A DNA stretch of 35,118 bases from IMG/VR virus record IMGVR_UViG_3300030430_004029, positions 1 to 35,118 of that record, one strand, 5' to 3'. This document shows, piece by piece, positions 8,327 to 16,897 of this stretch. Under the pieces are notes generated by a model. That model made no database searches, was not told the DNA's origin, and saw nothing but the letters and a program-made list of their open reading frames with translations. Origin of the DNA: a virus. Made by a program: the position numbers and the translations under genes. Each line of letters opens with the position of its first letter. Within the stretch, counting starts at the first letter, position 1.

Positions 8327-8763
8327 ATCATGCAACAGAAGAAGATGGCAAAAAAATATACGAGGCGTTTCGAGAATACAAAGAAATATTTCCTCACATC
8401 AGAAAAGATTACCTAGAGAGAAACATCAAGAAAGGTAATGTGATACTTGAAGATGGTGTGGTAATTGTTTATGGTAAATATCAAAGAAAGCAGCGCCTCG
8501 GTACAAGCACTGCACAGAAAGGTGAATACATAATTCATCAGATACTCAATGTTGAACAAGGCAACGGCAAAGCATCTGATGTGTTTCACAAATTTTTTGA
8601 ACACATAAATTCAAACCTCTGGTTGTGTGTGAGAAATGAAAATACAAGGGCAATATCCTTTTACGAAAAAGTTGGTTTTGAAAAAGATGGTGACATCGCA
8701 TGGAAGTCTGGTGAACTACCAGGCACAGTTTTTTGTAAAAGAAAGGTTGACCTTTTTGGGTAA
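8323..8763 (+). CDS. GNAT-family N-acetyltransferase
   Basis: This 146-residue protein has the size and core of a single GNAT domain. VEQGNGKASDVFHKFFEH corresponds to the acetyl-CoA-binding strand-loop-helix (a variant of Q/RxxGxG/A), and ENTRAISFYEKVGFEKDG is the diagnostic C-terminal helix-strand. It overlaps the upstream oxygenase fusion by ATGA, so the two are probably used together. Target (protein, amino sugar or other amine) cannot be told. Confidence 0.75.
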   Translation: MNHATEEDGKKIYEAFREYKEIFPHIRKDYLERNIKKGNVILEDGVVIVYGKYQRKQRLGTSTAQKGEYIIHQILNVEQGNGKASDVFHKFFEHINSNLWLCVRNENTRAISFYEKVGFEKDGDIAWKSGELPGTVFCKRKVDLFG

Positions 8764-8774
8764 TGTTTTATAAT
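8747..8774 (+). promoter_or_regulatory. Sigma70-like promoter of uvsX and probably the sugar cassette
   Basis: TTGACC (8747-8752) and a perfect TATAAT (8769-8774) are 16 bp apart. Start is predicted at about 8781, and AAGGAG (8783-8788) precedes ATG 8794. It overlaps the 3' end of the GNAT gene. No terminator was seen before 28.67 kb, so this promoter could drive the sugar genes too. Confidence 0.8.
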
Positions 8775-8793
8775 GGTCGCAAAAGGAGTATGA

Positions 8794-9852
8794 ATGACAA
8801 ATTTACTTTCGTCTATGGTCAAAGCATCTGGTAATGATTTTGCCACTGTTGTCAATGAGGGCATTGAGTCAGATGTGAGAGGTTTTGTTGATACTGGATC
8901 GTATGCTTTCAACGCACTACTTTCAGGATCAATCTATGGTGGTATGCCAGACAACAAGATTCTTGCTATCGCTGGCGAGTCTGCAACTGGTAAAACTTTT
9001 TTCACTATCAGTGTGGTAGAGAAGTTTTTGAATGACAACCCTGATGGTGTTGTTTTGTATTTTGATAGCGAGCAAGCCGTCACATCTGAGATGCTTACTT
9101 CAAGAGGTGTCGATGCAAAACGAATCGCTGTGTTTCCCGTGTCTACGGTTGAGGACTTTAGACACCAATGTATTCAGATCGTAGACAACTATCGTGAGTT
9201 GCCAAAGAGTGAGCAGAAGCCTATGCTTGTTGTTCTTGATTCCTTGGGTATGCTTTCAACGATCAAAGAGATGACAGACACCGCAGAGGGCAAGAATGTT
9301 CGTGATATGACTAGGGCCCAAGTGGTCAAGTCTACGTTCAGAACCTTGACGCTCAAACTTGGTGCTGCTGGTATTCCTTTGATCATGACAAATCACACCT
9401 ACAAGGTTGTTGGTTCTATGTTCCCAACATCTGAAATGGGTGGTGGTACAGGCTTGAAGTATGCTGCATCTACGATTGTGTATCTCTCAAAGAAGAAAGT
9501 GAAAGAGGGTACCGATGTGATCGGTAATATCATTCACTGTAAACTTTACAAAGGTCGCTTGACAAAAGAAAACTCAATGGTTGATGTTCTGTTGAATTAT
9601 GAGACTGGTGTGAATCCATATTATGGTCTGCTCGATATCGCACTCAAGCATGGCATCGTGAAGAAGTCATCAACTCGTTTTGAGTTTCCTGATGGGTCAA
9701 AGGCTTTTGAGAAGAGTGTCTACAAAGACCCTGAAAAATATTTTACAGACGATATCATGAAACAACTTGATGAAGCCTGTAAAAAAGAATTCTTGTATGG
9801 CTCTTCTGTTGAAGAGGATAACACAGCCACGCTAGAGGTAGTGGACGAGTGA
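8794..9852 (+). CDS. uvsX: UvsX RecA-like recombinase
   Basis: This 352-residue protein (T4 UvsX has 391) is the phage strand-exchange recombinase, working with UvsY, gp32 and gp41. Walker A is GESATGKT (residues 61-68), Walker B is MLVVLDSLG, and the ITMTNHTYK/GGGTGLKYAAS region matches RecA/UvsX L1-L2 and the segment after it. The C terminus is acidic, as in RecA proteins. A strong ribosome-binding site and promoter lie upstream. The stop overlaps the GTG start of the first sugar gene, coupling the sugar cassette to a core replication gene. Confidence 0.93.
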   Translation: MTNLLSSMVKASGNDFATVVNEGIESDVRGFVDTGSYAFNALLSGSIYGGMPDNKILAIAGESATGKTFFTISVVEKFLNDNPDGVVLYFDSEQAVTSEMLTSRGVDAKRIAVFPVSTVEDFRHQCIQIVDNYRELPKSEQKPMLVVLDSLGMLSTIKEMTDTAEGKNVRDMTRAQVVKSTFRTLTLKLGAAGIPLIMTNHTYKVVGSMFPTSEMGGGTGLKYAASTIVYLSKKKVKEGTDVIGNIIHCKLYKGRLTKENSMVDVLLNYETGVNPYYGLLDIALKHGIVKKSSTRFEFPDGSKAFEKSVYKDPEKYFTDDIMKQLDEACKKEFLYGSSVEEDNTATLEVVDE

Positions 9853-10760
9853 AACATATCGTGACGGGTGGCTCTGGTTTTATTGGATCACATATCGTGG
9901 ATCGTCTTGTGTCTGACGACCACGATGTTGTGGTCATAGACAATGAATCGGCCGACTGTCACGATCATTTTTATCACAACGACAAGGCAACATATTACAC
10001 ATATGATATTTGTGAATTACAAAAAATACAACCATTGTTCGAAAACGTAGACACTGTTTTTCACTGTGCTGCCGAAGCAAGAATACAACCATCAATCGAG
10101 AATCCGTTTCTTACCGTAAATACAAATGTGAATGGTACGCTGAGTGTTTTAGAGGCATCAAAAAGAACTGGTGTTCGAAGATTGATTTACTCCTCTACAT
10201 CATCTTCCTATGGTCGTGGTGATGTTCCGAACTACGAGACTGCAAAAGAAGATTGCCTAACGCCTTACTCTGTGTCAAAAGTTGCAGGCGAAAAATTGTG
10301 TTCTGTGTATGAGGGCTTACATGGTCTTGATTCGGTTGTATTGCGATACTTCAACGTCTATGGTGATCGATCACCTCTCAGAGGTCACTATGCACCTGTC
10401 ATTGGTAAGTTCTTGCGTCAGAAAAGAAATGGTCAACCACTCACTATAATTGGTGATGGCTTACAGACAAGAGATTTCACACACATATCTGATGTTGTAG
10501 ATGCGAACATTCTAGCATCCGAGTGTGTTTTTGATAACGCTGAAAAAAAGGTCATAAACATCGGTACAGGTAAACCAAGAACGATTAAAGAAATCGCAGA
10601 AATAATATCAGACAACATAACTCACTTAAAAGAAAGACCAGGCGAAGTCAGACATACACATGCGATGAATGCCCGTTCGGACTTCGTGTTAGGTAAATCA
10701 GAGTATGTAGATTTATTTGATTGGCTAAAAGAAGAACTGGAGAAGAACAATGAAGGTTGA
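9849..10760 (+). CDS. NAD-dependent nucleotide-sugar epimerase (UDP-hexose 4-epimerase-like)
   Basis: This 303-residue extended short-chain dehydrogenase starts at a GTG overlapping the uvsX stop. The Rossmann motif VTGGSGFIG lies at residues 5-13 and the catalytic YSVSK at 140-144 with SSTSSSYG before it. RYFNVYGDR and TRDFTHISDVV are typical of UDP-glucose/UDP-GlcNAc 4-epimerases. UDP-GlcNAc or UDP-Glc epimerisation is likely but the substrate cannot be fixed. It is the first gene of the cassette and overlaps the GT25 gene by 11 bases. Confidence 0.82.
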   Translation: MKHIVTGGSGFIGSHIVDRLVSDDHDVVVIDNESADCHDHFYHNDKATYYTYDICELQKIQPLFENVDTVFHCAAEARIQPSIENPFLTVNTNVNGTLSVLEASKRTGVRRLIYSSTSSSYGRGDVPNYETAKEDCLTPYSVSKVAGEKLCSVYEGLHGLDSVVLRYFNVYGDRSPLRGHYAPVIGKFLRQKRNGQPLTIIGDGLQTRDFTHISDVVDANILASECVFDNAEKKVINIGTGKPRTIKEIAEIISDNITHLKERPGEVRHTHAMNARSDFVLGKSEYVDLFDWLKEELEKNNEG

Positions 10761-11403
10761 TTTACGAAACACCAGAACTAGATGGATCAACGTTGAGTCT
10801 GACAAAACAAAAGCAGAACAAATGGTCGAACTTCTTGATAAACTACAATACAAGAATGCCGAAAGATTTAACGCTATCACCTCTGTCGATGTAAAACAGA
10901 AGAATCAATTTTACCTAACACATTGTTGCGGTGAGTCACATTTTCATGCCTTAGAAGAAACAATTTTATCTGATAACGAACCAGTTCTGATTTTAGAAGA
11001 TGATGTAGAGGTTGAATATAAAAACTACCTAAATGAGTTTGAAATACCAAAAGGTATTGACGCTCTTTACCTTGGCACATCTCACGGCGATGGTAAATAC
11101 GAAGCACTTCCTATTAATGAGTTCTTGTTTAGAATTCAAAGAGTGTTCGCTTGTCATGCAATATTGTTTTTGAACCCTGCGTATGCAAAGGCTGTAATCG
11201 AGGATGGTAGAAACACGATATACAATCTAAATGGTCCGTTTGATGTGACTCTTGCGTACAATGTTCAACCTAGATTCAACGTATGTGCTGTTCAGAAACC
11301 ATTCTTTTATCAAGCAGACTCAAAGAACACGACTAATCTTTATGAGGGCATAACAAGAGCGCCCCTGAAATCAAAATTCAAAACAATGACTGGTGCCTCA
11401 TGA
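10750..11403 (+). CDS. Glycosyltransferase family 25-like protein
   Basis: This 217-residue protein resembles LPS-type GT25 (LgtB/LpsA-like) enzymes. CCGESHFHALEE corresponds to the family's GC-x-SH segment, and VLILEDDVEV is the metal-binding EDD motif. An N-terminal RxxRW segment also fits. Members typically transfer galactose or glucose from UDP-sugars onto LPS outer core. No signal peptide or membrane segment is seen. The end overlaps the GT11 gene by ATGA. Confidence 0.75.
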   Translation: MKVDLRNTRTRWINVESDKTKAEQMVELLDKLQYKNAERFNAITSVDVKQKNQFYLTHCCGESHFHALEETILSDNEPVLILEDDVEVEYKNYLNEFEIPKGIDALYLGTSHGDGKYEALPINEFLFRIQRVFACHAILFLNPAYAKAVIEDGRNTIYNLNGPFDVTLAYNVQPRFNVCAVQKPFFYQADSKNTTNLYEGITRAPLKSKFKTMTGAS

Positions 11404-12197
11404 TCACTTTCAACAACATCGGATACTTTGGGCGACTGGGTAATCAAATGTTTCAGTATGCCGCTCTTGTTGGCATAGCAACCAAAAAAGGTTTTGAGTA
11501 TGGCATACCACATAAGAATGCTTCAGTCAAAAAGGTTGTAAATCGTGTGACAGGTGAGGAGAAGTTAGATCTTCTTGACTTCTTCAAGAACATCAAGGCT
11601 AAAAACGTCACTGAAACAAACGAGAAAACAATATACTATGACCGTGCATGTAAGTATGAACCAGGCTTCTTCGATGTGGTTGAAGATGGTATGGACATAT
11701 TAGGATACTTTCAAAGTGAAAAATATTTTTCGCACTGTGAAAAAGAAATTCGTGAGCAGTTTGCTTTTGATGAGAAAGAGCATATATTTGCATGGCATCA
11801 TGTCAACAAAGGTACCTATGATAATCCGATTTGTGTTCATGTTCGCCGGGGTGACTATGGTCAATACAATGGCATACATGATTTTCCTGGTAAAGATTAT
11901 TATCACGAGGCAATGAAAGAGTTTCCTGATGGTCGTTTTGTTTTTTATTCAGATGATTTAGATTGGTGCCGTGAAGAGTTTCCTGGTCATGATTATGATG
12001 ATAAAAAGAATCCTTACCAAGCACTACAATCCATGAGTTGTTGTCGTGGTCATATTATCGCAAACAGTAGTTTCAGTTGGTGGGCAGCATGGCTCAGTGG
12101 TAAGAATGGTAAAACTGTAGCGCCATCAAAATGGTTTGGGCCTAAGGGTCAGCAAGACTGGCAAGACATATACTGTGAAGGGTGGAAAGTCATATGA
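11400..12197 (+). CDS. Alpha-1,2-fucosyltransferase-like (GT11)
   Basis: This 265-residue protein has the GT11 hallmarks: an N-terminal GRLGNQMFQYAAL motif, HVRRGDY at residues 147-153 (GDP-fucose binding), FYSDDLDWC, and NSSFSWWAAWL with VAPSKWF near the end. The family moves fucose from GDP-fucose to galactose. The GDP-mannose 4,6-dehydratase gene at the far end of the cassette would supply the donor precursor. It overlaps its neighbours by four bases on both sides. Confidence 0.85.
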   Translation: MITFNNIGYFGRLGNQMFQYAALVGIATKKGFEYGIPHKNASVKKVVNRVTGEEKLDLLDFFKNIKAKNVTETNEKTIYYDRACKYEPGFFDVVEDGMDILGYFQSEKYFSHCEKEIREQFAFDEKEHIFAWHHVNKGTYDNPICVHVRRGDYGQYNGIHDFPGKDYYHEAMKEFPDGRFVFYSDDLDWCREEFPGHDYDDKKNPYQALQSMSCCRGHIIANSSFSWWAAWLSGKNGKTVAPSKWFGPKGQQDWQDIYCEGWKVI

Positions 12198-13012
12198 AAC
12201 ATCTACACTGTATAAATCAATCGTTCAGTCATGGACTCGGATCGAATGATAAAGTTAAGCCAAACTTTACATGGCTACACAATCAGTTGCCTTCAAACAA
12301 AGATGAACCTGTTGTTGTGATTGACTCACTTCTCACTTCTGTCATGAATATGAGCGAGCAATATAAAATGTATTCGTGGCTCTGTGAGTCAAGTGCCATC
12401 ATAAGTGATACGGTTCAGTTTATCAAAGACAATTTAGAACTTGTGATGTCACATTACAAAAAGATTTTTACATGTGATTATTCGTTGGTATCTTTGCATG
12501 ACAGAATAGAATTTTGTCCACCTGGTAGCAACATGCCTTGGGTGACTGATGAACCAAAAGACAAAACTAATTTGGTGTCAATTATATCATCAGGTAAGAA
12601 CACAACAGACGGACATAAACTTAGAAACAAGTGTGTAGAATATTGCCTAAATAATCCAGGCTTTGATGTTTATGGTAGGGCTTTCAACCCGATTGAGAGA
12701 AAAGACGAGGCTTTGTTGCCATACATGTTTTCTATAGTCTATGAGAATTGTTGTTGTGACAAATACTACACCGAAAAAATTACTGATTGTTTTGCCAGTA
12801 AAACGATACCAATCTATTGGGGCACCAATCTTATCAAAGAGGACTTCAATGAAGATGGTATAATTTTTGTTGATAATTTACCAAAAACCATCTTGTCAGC
12901 AGAGTTATATCATAGTAAGATAGACTCAGTGAACGAGAACTACGACAGAGTAAAAAAACTAGAGGCGGCCGATGATCTAGTGTATGAAAAAATTATGGGA
13001 GAGAAACCGTGA
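12194..13012 (+). CDS. GT10-like (alpha-1,3-fucosyltransferase fold) glycosyltransferase
   Basis: This 272-residue protein starts at ATG 12194, which overlaps the GT11 stop (ATGA); an in-frame GTG at 12182 is less likely. The segment from SIVYENCCCDKYYTEKITD through IPIYWGTN matches the GT10 donor-binding motif (FENS..DYVTEK...PVYWG). The preceding KNTTDGHKLRNKCVEY fits the RxxFv/lxL-type region. GT10 enzymes use GDP-fucose, so it may act beside the GT11 enzyme. The Cys-rich NCCCDKY is unusual in this position. Confidence 0.7.
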   Translation: MKHLHCINQSFSHGLGSNDKVKPNFTWLHNQLPSNKDEPVVVIDSLLTSVMNMSEQYKMYSWLCESSAIISDTVQFIKDNLELVMSHYKKIFTCDYSLVSLHDRIEFCPPGSNMPWVTDEPKDKTNLVSIISSGKNTTDGHKLRNKCVEYCLNNPGFDVYGRAFNPIERKDEALLPYMFSIVYENCCCDKYYTEKITDCFASKTIPIYWGTNLIKEDFNEDGIIFVDNLPKTILSAELYHSKIDSVNENYDRVKKLEAADDLVYEKIMGEKP

Positions 13013-13917
13013 AGTATGATAATGTGATTTTCTTTAACTACTTTCACCTAGGTGATATACACATATCAAGAAACTACATCAAAGAAATGATGGGTCGCAT
13101 TCAGGCTGATACTTTTTTCGAGACGAATCAGTATGGTGATCATGTAATCAAAGACATTGATAATCTACACTACTTACGATGGCATTCTTTCTTGAATTTT
13201 TGTAGTATACCATATGATATGCCATTTGCGGTGACCATGAATGGTGATAAAAAAACACTGTTCATTAATACATGGGTGGCACAAAATCAACCACTAAACA
13301 AGATACCAAAAGAAGAGGGCACATGTACCTTTCCGAGAAATACAGAAAACTATAATATCATTTTGCGTGAACTTGAATTGCCTGAAATACCAAAAGATAG
13401 CGTAGACATTTTTCCTAGCATAGATTACGAAAGGTATGAGATTGATGGTGTGAACAGTTTTCTTAGTAAGAATGGTGGGCCTTTTGTCTTAGTTTTCAAC
13501 AACGAAAGTAAGTCTGGTCAAAGTGTGGACTTTGATTTTGATCCAATCGTTGAAAAATTGTGTGATGAATATAAAAACCATAAGTTTATTTTCAGCAACG
13601 GTTCTGATTTCAAACACGAAAGAGTTTACAATGCCTCTGACATCATAGGTAAAAATGAATTCGATCTCAATGAACTTTCATACCTAAGCACATTCTGTGA
13701 TGTCATGGTTGGTAGAAACTCTGGGCCACAAGCGTTCTGTTATGTGATAGAAAATTTCTTATGCCCAAACAAAAAAAATATGGTAATATCAGACTTTGAA
13801 AAAGACGCTGACTATCAGGCGCATACCTATAAAGAGTGTCAGATGAAAACACGCTGGATGCGTTATGGTGACAAGGACGTTTTTGAATTTATGAAGGAGT
13901 TTATGGATGAAAATTGA
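13009..13917 (+). CDS. Putative GT-B glycosyltransferase (heptosyltransferase/GT9-like)
   Basis: This 302-residue protein begins at GTG 13009, overlapping the previous stop. The N terminus FFNYFHLGDIHISRNYI resembles the GDxxxSRxxI start of GT9-like proteins. Near the C terminus, LNELSYLSTFCDVMVGRNSGP resembles the GT9 donor-site segment (...LixxadlvigndSGP). The middle is poorly conserved. The family assignment is tentative; a sugar-transfer role is supported mainly by location. Confidence 0.5.
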   Translation: MKYDNVIFFNYFHLGDIHISRNYIKEMMGRIQADTFFETNQYGDHVIKDIDNLHYLRWHSFLNFCSIPYDMPFAVTMNGDKKTLFINTWVAQNQPLNKIPKEEGTCTFPRNTENYNIILRELELPEIPKDSVDIFPSIDYERYEIDGVNSFLSKNGGPFVLVFNNESKSGQSVDFDFDPIVEKLCDEYKNHKFIFSNGSDFKHERVYNASDIIGKNEFDLNELSYLSTFCDVMVGRNSGPQAFCYVIENFLCPNKKNMVISDFEKDADYQAHTYKECQMKTRWMRYGDKDVFEFMKEFMDEN

Positions 13918-14281
13918 AGTATCTGCTGGTGAGTGTTTCGACAAGATTTCTATTCTTGAAATCAAGTCAGAGAAACTACAAGAGGAAAAGAAACAACATG
14001 CCATCAAAGAGAGAGATCACCTGAAAGAATCTGTTGGTGAACATGCACATATCTTTGAGCATTCTGTCTATGAGGATCTTTGTGAGGTAAATAACACCTT
14101 GTGGGTCATTGAAGATGAGATTCGTGAGAAAGAAAAACTTCAAGAGTTTGATGATGAGTTTATTCAACTTGCAAGAAAAGTTTACATCACAAATGACCGA
14201 AGATTCAATCTAAAAAATAAAATCAATGAAATGACAAACTCAGAGTTCAAAGAGCAAAAAAGTCACGATGATTGTGACTGA
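13907..14281 (+). CDS. DUF6165-like protein
   Basis: This 124-residue helical protein opens with VSAGECFDKISILEIKSEKL, which matches the characteristic start of DUF6165 proteins (sPGELiDKiTILeIK). Such proteins have no known reaction but are frequently found beside glycosyltransferases in surface-polysaccharide loci. Predominantly charged helices suggest an accessory or binding role. It overlaps the preceding gene by 11 bases. Confidence 0.65.
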   Translation: MKIEVSAGECFDKISILEIKSEKLQEEKKQHAIKERDHLKESVGEHAHIFEHSVYEDLCEVNNTLWVIEDEIREKEKLQEFDDEFIQLARKVYITNDRRFNLKNKINEMTNSEFKEQKSHDDCD

Positions 14282-14295
14282 AAGAGAGAAGTGAA

Positions 14296-15351
14296 TTGAA
14301 AGAATTTTTAAGTTATGGTTTGGGTGAGATAAAACATGATTACATACATGGTGCCTCTTTCCGTGACCTTTCCCACATTGATATTGACAACAGGCTACCA
14401 CTTGGTTTTCAAACCAAAGGCGAGCATGATGAGTTGCCTTATCTTGCTGATGGTAAGAGAAAGGCGATCATATGCACAAGATTAGACTGGGAAACAAATC
14501 TTGGTAATCTGAATGACACCTTCAGGTTCATAATGAATCACCAAGACAAGACAAAGTTCGTACTCATAACTTATGGTTCTTACATCTCACCACCAGAAGA
14601 GTATGTAAACAATATGCCAAGAAATATTCAAAAGTGGTATGCTGTAAATTCAAACTATGAACATCCTAAGATTACAGGAATACCATTAGGTATTGGTAAA
14701 CCAATTTGGGATAATGGTCAAATAGATTCTTTAGCAGAGAGTTGCACGACAAACAAAAAGAATCTGCTCTACATCAATCACAATACCAAGACTGATCAAA
14801 GAACAGAACGTGCTGGTGTGAGAAAATCTATCTACGATAGGTTTGCAAACGAAAATGGTGACTGGTTTAAATTAGATGATATCTCTGGTGAATGTTCTTT
14901 CTATGGTTATGAGTCTGGTAAAAACATACTAGAAGAATATGATCTCTCCGATACAGACCCAAACACGAAGTTGAACATCGCACAAGGTATTTCAGAGAGA
15001 GGTCATCGCAGGTTTAGAGCAGGTGATAAAGAGGTTCAACAAAATACAAAAGACTACCACAAAACTTTGTCAGAGTATAAGTTTACTTTAGCACCATCTG
15101 GTATGGGATACGACACGATGAGAATGTGGGAAGCGTTGTACCTAAAAACGATACCAATCGTCACTGATTGTGTTGCACTTAGGCACTTTCAAGATTTGCC
15201 TGTGCTATTCTCAAAAGACTTTACAGAAATCAACGAGAACTACTTGAACGAAAAATATGAGGAGTTGAAAAACAAAGAATGGGATCACGAAAAGTTGTTT
15301 ATGCCATATTGGAAAAACAGAATACTCTCTGACTTTGAAAACATAAAATGA
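14296..15351 (+). CDS. Exostosin-like (GT47-type) glycosyltransferase
   Basis: This 351-residue protein has an exostosin-like C-terminal donor site: YKFTLAPSGMGYDTMRMWEALYLKTIPIV, followed by LPVLFSKDF. The N-terminal half carries a Rossmann-like start and IPLGIG. The start is a TTG at 14296 after a purine-rich AGAGAGAAG; no in-frame ATG lies nearby and an upstream GTG is stopped at once, so this non-ATG start is the only good choice. The end overlaps the next gene by ATGA. Confidence 0.65.
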   Translation: MKEFLSYGLGEIKHDYIHGASFRDLSHIDIDNRLPLGFQTKGEHDELPYLADGKRKAIICTRLDWETNLGNLNDTFRFIMNHQDKTKFVLITYGSYISPPEEYVNNMPRNIQKWYAVNSNYEHPKITGIPLGIGKPIWDNGQIDSLAESCTTNKKNLLYINHNTKTDQRTERAGVRKSIYDRFANENGDWFKLDDISGECSFYGYESGKNILEEYDLSDTDPNTKLNIAQGISERGHRRFRAGDKEVQQNTKDYHKTLSEYKFTLAPSGMGYDTMRMWEALYLKTIPIVTDCVALRHFQDLPVLFSKDFTEINENYLNEKYEELKNKEWDHEKLFMPYWKNRILSDFENIK

Positions 15352-16067
15352 CTTACCAACTAGAAAAGAAAACGGCGCTGTGCTTTGCCTGCACAGGCAG
15401 ATCAATCGAACATACGTTTGATAATATCAAAAAGAATCTTATTGACCGCATTGATAATCATGATATAATTTTGTATCTCACAAAGGGAAAGTTCTCTGAC
15501 ATAGCCTTGAAAAAGTTTGAAAGAGAAAATGTTGTAAATTGCAGAGTGGTCGATGAAGTGCCATTTGATCTAGCACCATACACATTCAGACCCTCTTGGC
15601 CTCCTGCTTTCGTTGGTAATCTAGAGCCAGGCAGACAAGTGTATTTACAGATGATCAAGTCGAGATCTATCTTGAATGATATGATAGATGAAACTGGTAA
15701 TGATTATGACAGAGTAATTTTTTCAAGACTTGATGTTCTATACGATGAGCCTTTTAAGAAAGAGTTTGATGATTTTGATTTAGACTTCATAAACATTCCA
15801 GATTTTCACAATTGGGGTGGGTACAATGATAGATTTGCCATAAGTAATAGAAACAATATGAGAAAGTATTTTTCTCTCTTTGATCGAATCGATGAGTATT
15901 CAAGAGAAGGTGTGGTTCTACACGCCGAAACAAATCTGAAACTTCATCTTGACCGACAAGGTGCTAGAATCAAACATTTTCCTATTCGTTTTATTCGTGT
16001 TCGAGGCGGCGGCAAACTACATGAGTCTGTCGAAGAACTAAACAATGAGTGGAGTGGTATTGCATGA
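15348..16067 (+). CDS. Unassigned surface-polysaccharide protein, probable glycosyltransferase
   Basis: This 239-residue protein was not assigned to a named family. YDRVIFSRLDVLYDEP places an RxD motif in a GT-A-like position, and NWGGYNDRFAISNRNNM looks like an acceptor-site loop found in hypothetical proteins of capsule and O-antigen clusters. The N terminus LCFACTGRSIEHTF has a Rossmann-like start. Overlaps of four bases on both sides support co-translation. Confidence 0.45.
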   Translation: MTYQLEKKTALCFACTGRSIEHTFDNIKKNLIDRIDNHDIILYLTKGKFSDIALKKFERENVVNCRVVDEVPFDLAPYTFRPSWPPAFVGNLEPGRQVYLQMIKSRSILNDMIDETGNDYDRVIFSRLDVLYDEPFKKEFDDFDLDFINIPDFHNWGGYNDRFAISNRNNMRKYFSLFDRIDEYSREGVVLHAETNLKLHLDRQGARIKHFPIRFIRVRGGGKLHESVEELNNEWSGIA

Positions 16068-16897
16068 GATATTTGATTCTTGGTTCTGAGGGGCAAATTG
16101 GTGGTCACCTTCAGGACTATCTCAGAAGTAAGGGACATTCGGTCACCGAGTTTGACATAGAGATTACGAGTGATCACGATCTTCGTAAACAAAACAACAA
16201 AGAACTTTATCATGCATTGAAGTATGCAGACTTTGTTTTCTTTTTGGCTTTTGATGTTGGTGGTTCAAGATATTTGAAAAAGTATCAAGAGACCTTTGAG
16301 TTTTATAGAAACAATATGATGATCATGTCGAATACGTTTGAGCAGTTGAGAAACAAAAAGGTGCCTTTCATATTCACATCTACGCAAATGAGCAAGATGG
16401 ATTTCTCTGCCTATGGTAGACTCAAAAGACTTGGTGAACAATGCACAAAACATTTGGGTGGTGTCATCGTGAGTCTGTGGAATGTTTATGGTTTTGAAAA
16501 AGATCCTAACAGCGAAAAGAACCATGTTCTCTCTGATTTTGTTCGTATGGCAAAAGAGGGTGAGATAAAAATGTTGACTGATGGCGAAGAGTCAAGAGAT
16601 CTCTTACACGCCGATGATTGTTGTGAGGCACTATACACTTTATCACAAAACTATGACACGATAGACAGAGATAAGAACCTTCATGTCTATTATGGTAAAT
16701 GGACAAAGATCATAGACCTAGCAAACATGATTGCAAAATATGTTCCTTGCAAAGTCACACCATCAAAAGATATTGATAGTGTTCAGAACTCTATGCAGGT
16801 AGAGACAGATGACTACATCAAAAAGTATTGGCAACCAAAAATTGATCTAGAGGCAGGTATCAAAAATATTTGTGAGAAAACATACGCCGATGCGTGA
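16064..16897 (+). CDS. NAD-dependent epimerase/dehydratase (extended SDR)
   Basis: This 277-residue protein has an N-terminal LGSEGQIGGHL Rossmann motif, STQMSKM in the catalytic Ser/Thr position and YGRLK as the Y-x3-K pair. LWNVYGFE and SRDLLHADDC are the usual SDR nucleotide-sugar motifs. The ATG at 16064 (ATGA overlap) is preferred to GTG 16049. The substrate is not predictable; 4-epimerisation or 4-keto reduction (for example a GDP-fucose synthase-like step) are both possible. It precedes the GT29-like gene. Confidence 0.72.
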   Translation: MRYLILGSEGQIGGHLQDYLRSKGHSVTEFDIEITSDHDLRKQNNKELYHALKYADFVFFLAFDVGGSRYLKKYQETFEFYRNNMMIMSNTFEQLRNKKVPFIFTSTQMSKMDFSAYGRLKRLGEQCTKHLGGVIVSLWNVYGFEKDPNSEKNHVLSDFVRMAKEGEIKMLTDGEESRDLLHADDCCEALYTLSQNYDTIDRDKNLHVYYGKWTKIIDLANMIAKYVPCKVTPSKDIDSVQNSMQVETDDYIKKYWQPKIDLEAGIKNICEKTYADA

